Of a stretch of 64,000 bases of DNA, positions 1 to 8,430 are shown one piece after another. Source of the stretch: Actinomycetes bacterium (GTDB lineage: Bacteria; Actinomycetota; Actinomycetes; Propionibacteriales; Propionibacteriaceae); the NCBI GenBank assembly GCA_023443125.1, contig JAEZVO010000081.1, forward strand, positions 13,347 through 77,346, given 5' to 3'. The notes under the pieces are model-generated. The model ran no database searches. It worked only from the letters and a program-made list of their open reading frames with translations, and was not told where the DNA came from. The translations under genes were made by a program, and so were the position numbers. Numbering within the stretch: position 1 is the first letter of the stretch; the number at the start of each line of letters is the position of its first letter.

Positions 1-1661
1 CGTACGCACTCGAGGAACTCGAACGCACCACGGGCAGTGCCCCCAATATCGACGCGCTCGAGCCCTTCGACGACGAGGAGGTCTACCAGATGATCGCCGA
101 GCGTCGCACGCTCGGCTGCTTCCAGATTGAGTCGCCAGGGCAACGAGAACTCGTCGGCAAATTCGACATACGCAGTTTCGACGACATCGCGATCGACATC
201 TCCCTCTTCCGCCCCGGCCCGGTGAAGTCCGACATGATTACGCCCTTCGTCGACGCGCGCCAGGGCCTGCGCACACCCGAATTCCTCCACGCCGATTTCC
301 AGCCATTCCTCGAAGAAACGTGCGGGGTGGTGGTGTTTCACGAGCAGATCATCCGGCTCGTCGCCGCCGTCACGGGGTGCTCGTTCGCGAAGGGCGACGA
401 GGTCCGTCGCGCACTTGCGGATAGGAACAAGCAACACGAGATAGAGCGCTGGGTCCGGCGGTGCGCCAGCGAGCGGGGATACACCAGCGAGGTGATTGAG
501 CGCGTCTGGGAGATCCTGGTGTCGTTCGCCTCGTTTGGGTTCTGCAAGGCACACGCCGCCGCATTTGCGCTGCCCACCTACCAATCAGCGTGGCTGAAGC
601 GGCACCACCCGGCGCATTTTCTCGCTGGCATCCTCACCCACGATCCGGGCATGTACCCGAAACGGTTGCTGCTCGAAGAAGCGCGGCAGATGGGGGTTGC
701 GGTGCTGGGCCTCGACGTCAACGCGTCTACGGGCAGCTACCGCGCCGAACGTGTCGACGGCGGCTGGGGCATCCGGCTCTCCCTGGCCGACGTGGCAGGC
801 ATCACCGACGACGAGGTGGCCCGCGTCGTGCACGCCCAGCCATTCACGTCGGTCACCGATTTCTGGCAGCGCGCGTGCACCAGCCGCACCACCGCCGAGC
901 ACATCACTCTGGCCGGCGGGTTCGACTCGCTCTACGGCATCGGGAATGCGGACGAACTGCGCAGCCACGCCCAGGTGACCCGTCGCGATGTGCTGCTCAC
1001 CATCGCCGACCTCCATGCAGGCACGGGCAAGCAGTTGGAAGGCCAGGACGCCTTCACGTTCACGGAAGCTGACTGCCTCGACGTCACACCCACAGGCCTG
1101 CCTGAAATGGGGACTGACGAGCGCATTCGGGCCGAGCTGGAGGTGCTCGGTCTGGACGCGAGCAGCCATGTGATCACGCGATACCTGCCCTTGTTGCGCG
1201 CGCTCAGTGTCACGCCTGCACGGCTGCTTGGCAACCAGCGGCAAGGCGCGGAAGTGCTGGTGGCAGGGGTGAAGGTGGCCACGCAGACGCCCCCGGTTCG
1301 CTCGGGGCGCAGAGTGGTGTTCCTCTCCCTCGACGATTCCACGGGGGTGAGCGATGCCACGTTCTTCGAGGATGTGCAGGGCCCGTATTCCACGACAGTG
1401 TTCAACTCTTGGCTGCTGTTGGTGCGCGGCACCGTCCGGCGCACCGGGCGCAGCGGCGTCTCGCTTCACGCCACGGGAGCATGGAGCTTGGAACACCTCT
1501 ACACGCACTGGCGGGACTCGCACGAACGCACACACCAACCAGCTGAGGCCGTCGCCGCAGTCCACCGCATCATCGACGCCGACCCCGCCAGTTACCGCGC
1601 CCCGCAGCAGAGCGCAGCCCGCAAACTGTGGCACTCCAGCCCAGGGAGCATCGGTCGATGA
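1..1661 (+). CDS. dnaE2: Error-prone DNA polymerase DnaE2 (C-family), 5'-truncated by the window edge
   Basis: The reading frame is open from base 3, so this is the C-terminal ~552 residues of a protein that is normally about 1,050-1,100 aa. The visible part starts in the polymerase active-site domain (PFDD and VYQM, then LGCFQIES and the FRPGP motif). It continues through the fingers and helix-hairpin-helix region and ends in an OB-fold region with VAGVKVATQTPPVRSGRR and FLSLDD. That last wording fits the DnaE2 (ImuC) group better than replicative DnaE1. DnaE2 carries out SOS-induced mutagenic translesion synthesis. The stop codon overlaps the start of dinB in ATGA, so the two are co-transcribed. 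The N-terminal PHP domain and any LexA box lie outside the window. Confidence 0.93.
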   Translation, partial: YALEELERTTGSAPNIDALEPFDDEEVYQMIAERRTLGCFQIESPGQRELVGKFDIRSFDDIAIDISLFRPGPVKSDMITPFVDARQGLRTPEFLHADFQPFLEETCGVVVFHEQIIRLVAAVTGCSFAKGDEVRRALADRNKQHEIERWVRRCASERGYTSEVIERVWEILVSFASFGFCKAHAAAFALPTYQSAWLKRHHPAHFLAGILTHDPGMYPKRLLLEEARQMGVAVLGLDVNASTGSYRAERVDGGWGIRLSLADVAGITDDEVARVVHAQPFTSVTDFWQRACTSRTTAEHITLAGGFDSLYGIGNADELRSHAQVTRRDVLLTIADLHAGTGKQLEGQDAFTFTEADCLDVTPTGLPEMGTDERIRAELEVLGLDASSHVITRYLPLLRALSVTPARLLGNQRQGAEVLVAGVKVATQTPPVRSGRRVVFLSLDDSTGVSDATFFEDVQGPYSTTVFNSWLLLVRGTVRRTGRSGVSLHATGAWSLEHLYTHWRDSHERTHQPAEAVAAVHRIIDADPASYRAPQQSAARKLWHSSPGSIGR

Positions 1662-2809
1662 TCGTCATGCATATCGACATGGATGCCTTCTACGCGTCGG
1701 TGGAGATCGCGCGCCATCCAGAGCTGGCGGCGGTGCCGATGTTCGTCGGAGGCGACGGGCGCGGCGTGGTGTTATCGGCTAACTATCCGGCCCGGGCCTA
1801 CGGCATCGGCGCCGGCATGCCGACGAGCAGAGCTAGGCGCTTGTGCCCGGCAGCCCACGTGGTTCCGCCCGATTTCGACCGCTACGAGCAGGTATCCAGC
1901 GGCATCAGAGAGATCTTCTGCACAATCACCGACCGTATGGAAATGGCCTCCATCGACGAGGCCTTCCTCGACCTCACGACGGCGATGCGCCGGCTGGGCG
2001 GCAACCCCGTCGCGGTGGGGGAGCGTATCCGCGCGCAGGTGATGGACGAGCAGTGTGTGCCTTGCTCGGTGGGCATCGGGCCCAACAAATTCGTCGCCAA
2101 ACTCGCATCCAAGCAAGCCAAACCCGACGGGTTGCTGGCGGTGCAGCCGAATGAAGTTGTGGGCTTTCTGCACCCGCTTCCGGTGGAGGCCATCTGGGGC
2201 GTGGGTGAGGCGACGGCGAGCAAACTCCACCAGCTCGGCCTCGCTACCATCCGTGACGTCGCCATGACGAAACGCCAGACGCTGCAGCGGGCATTGGGTT
2301 CACAGGGGGCGCAACTCCTCGATCTCGCCTGGGGCCGCGACAAGCGCACCGTCATCACGCGCGAGCCAGAAGAACACAGCGTCGGTGCGCAAGAGACCTT
2401 CCCCTTCGACACCGACGACGAACTCGCCGTCGAGACGGAAATCTTGCGCATGGCCGAGCGCACCGCGTCGAGAATGCGCGCACAGCAGATGGTGGGCGGT
2501 CAGATCACGCTGTCAGTGCGGTTCGCAGACTTCCAGACAGTAACCCGCACGGGATCCATCCCTCCTACGGACGCTACCAACGCCATTTTCGCTGAAGCGA
2601 TGCGGCTCTTTCGACGCTTGCATCTGCAGCGGGCGCGTATCCGTCGGGTGGGGGTGCGGATGGGGAAGCTCACACCGAAAGAAACTGCGTACGAGCAGCC
2701 AGCGCTGGGCGAACCGGAACGCGGATGGCGCGACGCCGAGGCCGCTATCGACAAGCTCACACTCCGGTTCGGGCCGAATGCAGTGCGCCGAGCCAGGCTT
2801 GCCAGATGA
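1658..2809 (+). CDS. dinB: DNA polymerase IV (Y-family, DinB)
   Basis: A 383-residue Y-family translesion polymerase. Catalytic acidic residues are present in HIDMDAFYASVE (Asp7) and SIDEAFLD (Asp100, Glu101), so it should be active, unlike the catalytically dead ImuB that often partners DnaE2. The finger, thumb (VGIGPNKFVAKLASKQAKPDG, IWGVG) and little-finger domains follow in the usual order. I see no clear QLxLF-type clamp-binding motif at the C terminus. The ATG at 1658 is preferred because it gives the normal MIVMHIDMDAF start and the 4-base ATGA overlap with dnaE2. The coupling suggests a two-polymerase mutagenesis unit. Confidence 0.94.
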   Translation: MIVMHIDMDAFYASVEIARHPELAAVPMFVGGDGRGVVLSANYPARAYGIGAGMPTSRARRLCPAAHVVPPDFDRYEQVSSGIREIFCTITDRMEMASIDEAFLDLTTAMRRLGGNPVAVGERIRAQVMDEQCVPCSVGIGPNKFVAKLASKQAKPDGLLAVQPNEVVGFLHPLPVEAIWGVGEATASKLHQLGLATIRDVAMTKRQTLQRALGSQGAQLLDLAWGRDKRTVITREPEEHSVGAQETFPFDTDDELAVETEILRMAERTASRMRAQQMVGGQITLSVRFADFQTVTRTGSIPPTDATNAIFAEAMRLFRRLHLQRARIRRVGVRMGKLTPKETAYEQPALGEPERGWRDAEAAIDKLTLRFGPNAVRRARLAR

Positions 2810-2818
2810 ACGCAAGCG

Positions 2819-3244
2819 TTACGGCTGCTCGCCGCCCTCCTGGCGCTTCTTCCAGCGCTCCTCCAAGCGCTCCATGAAATCCTGGCTCGACGACGGCGCA
2901 GACGGCCGCGATGCAGCAGCGCTGCCGCCACCACCTGCGGTGCGATCACTGTGGCGCTGCGCTGGGTCTGGTTCGCCCTGCACGCGCTGCCAGGAATTGA
3001 TGCCGACGACGGCTCCCGCCAGCATCACGGCAAACCCTGCGATGCTCACCGCTGGATGAATTTGGATGCCTCCGAGGAGCGCGGCAAGGCCGACGACGAA
3101 CGCCAGCCCAGCGATTGCTGCGCGGCGACGGTGGATGCGCACTTGGCCGCGTCCGCTGAGCGTGTCAGCGAAACCCGGATCCTCAGCTTTGAGGGAAGCT
3201 TCAAGCTGCTCGAGAAGCTTGCGCTCCTGTTCGGATAGCTCCAT
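2819..3244 (-). CDS. DUF3040 family membrane protein
   Basis: A 141-residue protein starting MELSEQERKLLEQLEASL, the signature opening of actinobacterial DUF3040 proteins. After this amphipathic helix and a basic stretch there are two closely spaced hydrophobic segments (about residues 45-90), then a Ser/Ala-rich cytoplasmic tail with EERWKKRQEGGEQP. The start is set by a good AAGGAG ribosome site just upstream; an in-frame ATG at 3349 would lie upstream of the promoter. Its function is unknown. In other actinobacteria such proteins often lie near mraZ and dinB, as here. It converges on dinB with only 9 bases between the stops. Confidence 0.85.
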   Translation of the reverse strand: MELSEQERKLLEQLEASLKAEDPGFADTLSGRGQVRIHRRRAAIAGLAFVVGLAALLGGIQIHPAVSIAGFAVMLAGAVVGINSWQRVQGEPDPAQRHSDRTAGGGGSAAASRPSAPSSSQDFMERLEERWKKRQEGGEQP

Positions 3245-3274
3245 GCACGACTCCTTGGGAGAGATGTACCGGTC

Positions 3275-3303
3275 ATTGTATGCCGAGTTTGCGTCCGTAC
3301 CAA
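3275..3303 (-). promoter_or_regulatory. Promoter for the DUF3040 gene
   Basis: On the minus strand, TTGGTA (3298-3303) and TACAAT (3275-3280) are separated by exactly 17 bases. This is a near-consensus housekeeping sigma promoter with a predicted start near 3268, giving a leader of about 25 nt that includes AAGGAG. It directly abuts the stop codon of the transglutaminase gene at 3304. Confidence 0.7.
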
Positions 3304-5472
3304 TCAGCGCCATCGCCACAGTGAGCGTGGCCAGAACTTTCGCCACCACGGCACGCTGCCCACCATGCTGCGACGCAGTGCAGCCACCTGCTGTGGCAGC
3401 TGGGTGACATCAGCGCCGTCACGCGAGAACGCAACACGTTCGACGGTGTCCGCCACCTGAGTGAGGAGACTGCCGGAGGGCACCGAATCTGCCGCAGCTC
3501 GTGCGGCGGGGCCGGGCGACCCGTCGGGCCATGGCAATCCCGCGTCGGTGAATATGGCGTGCACCTCGCGCCACGCGGCATCGGCCAACCCTCGCGGCTC
3601 CTGCCCTGCACGCAGGCGCCAACGGTGGATGCCCTCGCGGATAATCCAGGGCAGTGCGAGCAGCACCAGTACGCCCAGCACCCCAAGCAGCACGGGCAGC
3701 CAGGCGGAAGAAGAACTCGACGTCGGCACAGGAACGGGTTGCTCGGACGGCACGCCGGTAGGCGTCGGTGTTGGGGATGCATTTGAGCTTGGCGTCGGGT
3801 CAGCGGCAGCCGATGGCGATGGCGTCGGACTGGAGCTAGGGGAGGGCGACGGTGTTGGCGTGGCGGTCGAAGACGCGTCAGGGTCGGTGTAGGCCGGTGG
3901 CCCGGCCACCGATGGCGTGGGCTCAAACGGCACCCAGCCGAGCCCCTGGAAATACAGCTCTGGCCACGCGTGCATGTTGTGTGAGGTCACCTGGAAGGCC
4001 CCGTCGTCCATTCGGCTTCCCGTGTTGAACCCCACCGCCATGCGGGAAGGGATCCCTTCGATACGCGCCATCGTCATCATCGCGGAGGCGAAATGGATGC
4101 AGTAGCCGTTGCGGTCTTCCAAGACAAACGACGAGATCACATCGAGCGAGGCCTGCTGGGGAGCCTCAATCGAGTAATTGAACTTGTCGCTGCGCAGGAA
4201 CTTCTGGATGGCCTGCGCCTTTTGCCCGTCGGTGGTGGCCTTTCCCACCACCTGCTTCGTCAGCGCCACCACGCGCTTGTCGACATCCGGCACCGCGGTG
4301 GTGATGGGATCGGCGTCGGTGCCGGCGGTGGCATCGTCGAGGTCTTCCTTACTGGGATTCGGCACGACAGCGCGCGCGGAGTAGCTAAGCCCCACCGTCT
4401 CTTGGGTGCGATCCCTGCCGGTGGCGACGACTGACATTGTGGCGGGGTCATATGCCCAAGCACCGTGCGCGTCGAAACTGTCGACGGCGAACGGCACTGG
4501 CAAGTATTCAGAAGGCACATTGTCCATCTGCACATTGACGGTGACCTCCCGCCCCGGTGCCTCGTAGGCCTCTGCCAAGCCCTTGGTGCGCAGCTTCATC
4601 TGCGTCAAACCAGCACCGTTCGAGGTGAGGTCGGGCAACGCTACAGTGCGGAGGTAGACGGGTTCGCCGTCTGGCGTGCGATACGTCAGCACCGGGCGGT
4701 CCTCTGGCCGCAGCAGGTTCTTGTTGAGCTCCACCGTAGGGTCGCTCAAGCGGATCGGACCAGAGCCCGAGCCTTGCCACGGCTGTTTCTCACCGAGCGG
4801 AACGAGCGGTTGGAGTGCGACGGCGCTCCCGATGGCCGCGACGGCGAGCACTGCTGCGAACACCGCGCGCGTGGCGTGGAATGCACCGGCTCGAGAAACG
4901 CCTGCGGCACGGTGCCCATTGCCGATGCTCGTCGCGGTCACCAGCACCAGCACGTAGGCGGCGGCGACAGCCGCGAAGATACCGAGCGTCAGCTCATCGT
5001 GGCTGGCGATGGCTGCCACGATGTAGCTGAGGAACAGCGGAGCGAAGGTCCACGACGGCTGATCCAGCACCGTCGCGAGTAATTCCACGATCAGCTGTAC
5101 GAGCAGTACCAGCAGCAGTACCAAGAACACGACGCCTGCACCGCCCTCGATGGGGGGCCTGGATTCGTTGATGACGGCGACCCCGGAGCGGCACAGTTCG
5201 GTGACTGCTGAGGGGAAGGGTACGTCGGGGGAGAGCGTGGTTGAGCGCCACAGCGCGAAGACCACAGCCGCCAACACTTGCAGCGTGTAGGTCAGTCCTC
5301 GTCCCAACGTCGTCAGCGCGCCGAGCACACCCACCACACCAACAGCGCCCACCGCGCCCGCGGCGACGACGATGTGCTCGTGGCCCGCGATGAGCGCGTT
5401 CATCGGCAAGATCGACGCCCACGCGGCGAGAGCGATCGCCACGGGCAGCAACACGTTGTTTCGTTGGCTCAT
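3304..5472 (-). CDS. Membrane transglutaminase-like protein (TgpA/DUF3488 type)
   Basis: A 722-residue protein. The N-terminal third is a bundle of hydrophobic segments (about residues 5-225, TgpA_N/DUF3488). A large extracytoplasmic part follows with a transglutaminase core: the Cys in DRNGYCIHFASAM (about residue 458), the His in HNMHAWPEL (about 501) and the acidic residue four positions on form the expected catalytic triad. A Pro/Ser/Thr-rich linker, one more membrane helix and a C-terminal DUF4129-like region complete it. The start at 5472 gives an ATGA overlap with the DUF58 gene. The MoxR-DUF58-transglutaminase trio is widespread; the AAA+ ATPase is thought to act on a membrane or envelope assembly. 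The substrate is not known. Confidence 0.88.
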   Translation of the reverse strand: MSQRNNVLLPVAIALAAWASILPMNALIAGHEHIVVAAGAVGAVGVVGVLGALTTLGRGLTYTLQVLAAVVFALWRSTTLSPDVPFPSAVTELCRSGVAVINESRPPIEGGAGVVFLVLLLVLLVQLIVELLATVLDQPSWTFAPLFLSYIVAAIASHDELTLGIFAAVAAAYVLVLVTATSIGNGHRAAGVSRAGAFHATRAVFAAVLAVAAIGSAVALQPLVPLGEKQPWQGSGSGPIRLSDPTVELNKNLLRPEDRPVLTYRTPDGEPVYLRTVALPDLTSNGAGLTQMKLRTKGLAEAYEAPGREVTVNVQMDNVPSEYLPVPFAVDSFDAHGAWAYDPATMSVVATGRDRTQETVGLSYSARAVVPNPSKEDLDDATAGTDADPITTAVPDVDKRVVALTKQVVGKATTDGQKAQAIQKFLRSDKFNYSIEAPQQASLDVISSFVLEDRNGYCIHFASAMMTMARIEGIPSRMAVGFNTGSRMDDGAFQVTSHNMHAWPELYFQGLGWVPFEPTPSVAGPPAYTDPDASSTATPTPSPSPSSSPTPSPSAAADPTPSSNASPTPTPTGVPSEQPVPVPTSSSSSAWLPVLLGVLGVLVLLALPWIIREGIHRWRLRAGQEPRGLADAAWREVHAIFTDAGLPWPDGSPGPAARAAADSVPSGSLLTQVADTVERVAFSRDGADVTQLPQQVAALRRSMVGSVPWWRKFWPRSLWRWR

Positions 5473-6707
5473 GCGGCACTCCGCCTCGTCATGGCGCGTG
5501 CCCACGCCTTGGTGAAGGAAGCTTCAGGCTCGTACTGCTCCACAGCCCAACCATGGCGCTGCAACAACTGCACGGCGTCGTGATGCTCCGACGACGGCTC
5601 ACCCCAGGCGGCTGCGTCCATCAAGATCGCGATTGGCTTGGACATGCGTCGACCGATGGCTGTCAAGGTGGCGGCGTCGTGCACCGTGAGCAGCCCACCG
5701 AAGAACGCGAGGCTGCCGGTGGCGTCGAGCGACTCCGACTCCGCGAAAATCGCGCTCAGGTCGTGTTCGTCGGACGTGCCGGTATCCGTCATGGCGTCGA
5801 TTACGGCCTGGCGCTGTGCTGGGCCCTTCAGTTGTCGGGGCTCGAAGATGGTTCCAGAACCGCCGGCGATGACGATGTGGTAGCGCTCGTCGGCAAGTTT
5901 CACGCCCACGCTCGTGGCGGCTGAAATGGCCCACTCGAGGCTCGACTGCGGGCCGGCACCGACGTGACTGGCTCGTCGGGTATCGGCGATGAGGAGCGCG
6001 GACGGGTCCCACGGATGCTCCTCAAGACGCACCATGAGCTCGCCCTGCTTGGCGGTCATGCGCCAGTGCACGCGACGGATGTCGTCGCCGTGGCGATGCT
6101 CGCGCACGAGCACGTCGTCTTGACCAGCGGCGCCCGTCAGATGCGGCGACGATTCTCCCGTTGCGCCTACACCCATGCCTCGCATCGCGTCCATCAGCGG
6201 CCAGATTTTCGGCGTGACGCGCAACAGCGTCGGCTCGCCGCGGGGGCGGACGATCGCCACGGCGAGTCCCAACGGATCTCCTGCCCGCGCCTTCAACGGC
6301 CCGACGAGGAACCGCCCGCGCTGCTCCGATTCAATCCGGTAGCGGACGGCTTGATCCCACCGCCCGAACGCGCGCATCACCGAGAATTTCGCGCCACCTC
6401 CGAGCGGCTCGGGCGCCAGATCGTAGAGCTCCAGCGTCGTTGCCGCCAATGGTCTGGTATTGCGCAGGCGCACCACCGCCTCGGCAGATTCTTCGACGCT
6501 GACCTGCGCCGGGTGGATCGTGCGTGAAAACTCAAGCTTGGGGTGCAGGAGCAACACCATGACAAGGCTCAGTAGTGGCAAGACAAGCAGGAATAGCCCG
6601 ACCCACACCAGGTCGGGCTCACCGACGGCTGCCGCCGCGGCTACCAGCACCGCGCCCACGAGCAACAGCATCCAGCCGCGCAGCGTCGGCCTCGCACCAC
6701 GAAGCAA
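5469..6707 (-). CDS. DUF58 domain protein
   Basis: A 412-residue protein with two N-terminal membrane helices (residues about 10-55) and a beta-rich region. The DUF58 signature is IRRVHWRMTAKQGELMVRLEE around residue 220, followed by a von Willebrand A-like fold. It is the middle gene of the MoxR / DUF58 / transglutaminase operon. The start is uncertain: the TTG at 6707 lies 13 bases after AGGAGAGG inside the moxR 3' end, and the next in-frame ATG (6671) would remove part of the first helix. Its role is presumed to be membrane anchoring or adaptor work with MoxR. Confidence 0.87.
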   Translation of the reverse strand: MLRGARPTLRGWMLLLVGAVLVAAAAAVGEPDLVWVGLFLLVLPLLSLVMVLLLHPKLEFSRTIHPAQVSVEESAEAVVRLRNTRPLAATTLELYDLAPEPLGGGAKFSVMRAFGRWDQAVRYRIESEQRGRFLVGPLKARAGDPLGLAVAIVRPRGEPTLLRVTPKIWPLMDAMRGMGVGATGESSPHLTGAAGQDDVLVREHRHGDDIRRVHWRMTAKQGELMVRLEEHPWDPSALLIADTRRASHVGAGPQSSLEWAISAATSVGVKLADERYHIVIAGGSGTIFEPRQLKGPAQRQAVIDAMTDTGTSDEHDLSAIFAESESLDATGSLAFFGGLLTVHDAATLTAIGRRMSKPIAILMDAAAWGEPSSEHHDAVQLLQRHGWAVEQYEPEASFTKAWARAMTRRSAA

Positions 6708-6713
6708 GGGGAG

Positions 6714-7670
6714 TCAGCCTCTCCTGGGGGCCGGGACAGAGCGCACCACATCAGCGATGATCGCGTCGGCAGGGCGTTCAGCGATCTGCGCTTCGACGGT
6801 GATGATGACCCGGTGTGCCATGACCTCCACGGCGAGCGCCTGGACGTCCTCGGGAATCACGTAGTCGCGCCCGGCGAGTGCAGCCTCCACCCGCGCCACC
6901 TGCATGAGGTGCAGGGATGCACGAGGGCTCGCGCCGAGGCGAAGGTCGGGGTGGTTTCGCGTCGCTTCGACGATGCTCACAATGTAGTCGGCGATGATGG
7001 GCGCGACGTAGATGCCCTCGAGTGCGCGCGTCGCCTGGTTCACCTGCTCCACCGACGTGACGGCGTTGACCTTGGCGAGCTGATCGCCACTTGCCCGCGC
7101 CAGCAGCATGGCCGATTCCGACTCTTTGCTGGGGTATCCCATCTGGATACGCGCCATGAAGCGGTCACGCTGGGCCTCAGGGAGGGGATAGGTGCCCTCC
7201 ATCTCGATGGGGTTCTGGGTGGCGATCACCATGAACGGCTGACTGAGATGGTGGGTGCGCCCGTCGGCGGACACTTGCTGCTCCGCCATGGCCTCTAGCA
7301 ACGCCGACTGGGTTTTGGGGGAGGCCCGGTTGATCTCGTCACCCAAGACGATGTTGGCGAAAATACCGCCTGGCTTGAACTCGAACTCGCGGGTCTGCTG
7401 GTTGAACACAGAGACGCCCGTCACGTCGGCGGGTAGCAGATCGGGCGTGAATTGGATGCGCTTCACGTCGCCCGCGATGGAGCGTCCAAGGGCTTTCGCG
7501 AGCACGGTTTTTCCGACGCCGGGAACGTCTTCGATGAGGAGATGGCCGCCGGCCAGGAGCACGCTTACCGCGGTGCGGATCTGACGTGGCTTGCCTTCAA
7601 TCACGCGGGCCATCTCGGTGCTGACCGCGTTAGCCAGCTGCGCAACCGCGGCGATGTTCGGTGCATTCAC
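6714..7670 (-). CDS. MoxR family AAA+ ATPase
   Basis: A 318-residue MoxR-type ATPase. Walker A is GVGKT in LIEDVPGVGKTVLAKAL, Walker B is VLGDEINRA, sensor 1 is ATQNP, and there is a C-terminal lid domain. The frame stays open far upstream, but I place the start at GTG 7670 (VNAPNIAAVAQL). AGGAGA lies about 10 bases before it, the length suits the family, and earlier starts would run into the mraZ promoter region. It heads the operon with the DUF58 and transglutaminase genes and is probably a chaperone for that envelope complex. A weak promoter may lie at about 7705-7740. Confidence 0.9.
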   Translation of the reverse strand: MNAPNIAAVAQLANAVSTEMARVIEGKPRQIRTAVSVLLAGGHLLIEDVPGVGKTVLAKALGRSIAGDVKRIQFTPDLLPADVTGVSVFNQQTREFEFKPGGIFANIVLGDEINRASPKTQSALLEAMAEQQVSADGRTHHLSQPFMVIATQNPIEMEGTYPLPEAQRDRFMARIQMGYPSKESESAMLLARASGDQLAKVNAVTSVEQVNQATRALEGIYVAPIIADYIVSIVEATRNHPDLRLGASPRASLHLMQVARVEAALAGRDYVIPEDVQALAVEVMAHRVIITVEAQIAERPADAIIADVVRSVPAPRRG

Positions 7671-7777
7671 TTCGGGCAGGTCTCCTGTCGGAATCGGTGA
7701 TGTCGCGCTAAGCGTACTGGCCTCATGGGCATGCCCAGAACTCAGCGATCTCGGTTCGGGGAGGAACACGCCCAATA

Positions 7778-7825
7778 TGGGGAGAATGGTGGTGAGAAGT
7801 GGGGTAAAGTGGGGGCAAGTGGAGC
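7778..7825 (+). promoter_or_regulatory. MraZ operator boxes upstream of mraZ
   Basis: Four TGG-starting boxes recur at an exact 10-bp pitch: TGGTGA (7790), TGGGGT (7800), TGGGGG (7810) and TGGAGC (7820). A further TGGGGA is at 7778. In other bacteria MraZ binds direct TGGGN repeats separated by five bases (10-bp pitch) and represses its own operon. The boxes overlap a possible -10 (TAAAGT, 7805-7810), which fits autorepression of the dcw cluster. No convincing -35 is visible. Confidence 0.65.
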
Positions 7826-7859
7826 GGACTGGGTCCGAATTGGAGGAAGGAGGTGCCCG

Positions 7860-8291
7860 ATGTTCCTCGGTACGTACACGCCGAAGCTGGACGAGAAGGG
7901 GCGCCTCATCCTGCCCGCGAAATTCCGCGACGACTTCGCCGACGGCTGCGTCGTCACCCGAACACAAGAGCACGCGCTGGCCGTCTACACCGCTCGTGCG
8001 TTTGAACAGTTGATGGAGCCGGTCTCGTCGGCTCCGACGACGGTGAAGCAGGTGCGCGACTACCAGCGCATGCTCGCCGCCGGCGCCAGCTTCGAAATCC
8101 CCGACAAGCAAGGGCGGGTCACCATCCCGCAGGTACTGCGTAACTACGCCGGGCTGCACCGCGACGTCGTCGTGATCGGTGCCGGCACCCGCGCCGAAAT
8201 CTGGGACGCCGAGCGCTGGGCCCAGTACTCCAAGGCCAGCGAGGCTGGCTTCTCCGAGCTCGATGAGGAATTCATGCCTCCACCGCCGTGA
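7860..8291 (+). CDS. mraZ: Transcriptional regulator MraZ
   Basis: A 143-residue protein with two SpoVT-AbrB half-domains, each with its conserved core: DEKGRLILPAKFRDD (about residues 13-27) and DKQGRVTIPQVLRNY (about 82-96). MraZ forms a ring-shaped oligomer that binds repeats ahead of its own gene and controls the division and wall operon. The ATG at 7860 is preceded by a strong AGGAGG (7849-7854); the frame is open further upstream but lacks homology there. It is the first gene of the dcw cluster. Confidence 0.97.
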   Translation: MFLGTYTPKLDEKGRLILPAKFRDDFADGCVVTRTQEHALAVYTARAFEQLMEPVSSAPTTVKQVRDYQRMLAAGASFEIPDKQGRVTIPQVLRNYAGLHRDVVVIGAGTRAEIWDAERWAQYSKASEAGFSELDEEFMPPPP

Positions 8292-8430
8292 CCTGCTCCC
8301 CGGTGCTCGTCCGGCTGGCTCCCTGACTCTTCTTCCCCGTTGTCAGGTCGCCAGGCGGACGGGGACCAGGGGGCAGGACGCAGCACAACAATGCGCAACT
8401 GCACGTCAATCACATTGGAAGGGTCGAGAG

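Noticed and set aside
585..1634. Long antisense open frames over dnaE2 and many other genes
   Set aside because: They arise from the high GC codon pattern of the real genes, lack ribosome sites and show no recognisable protein features.
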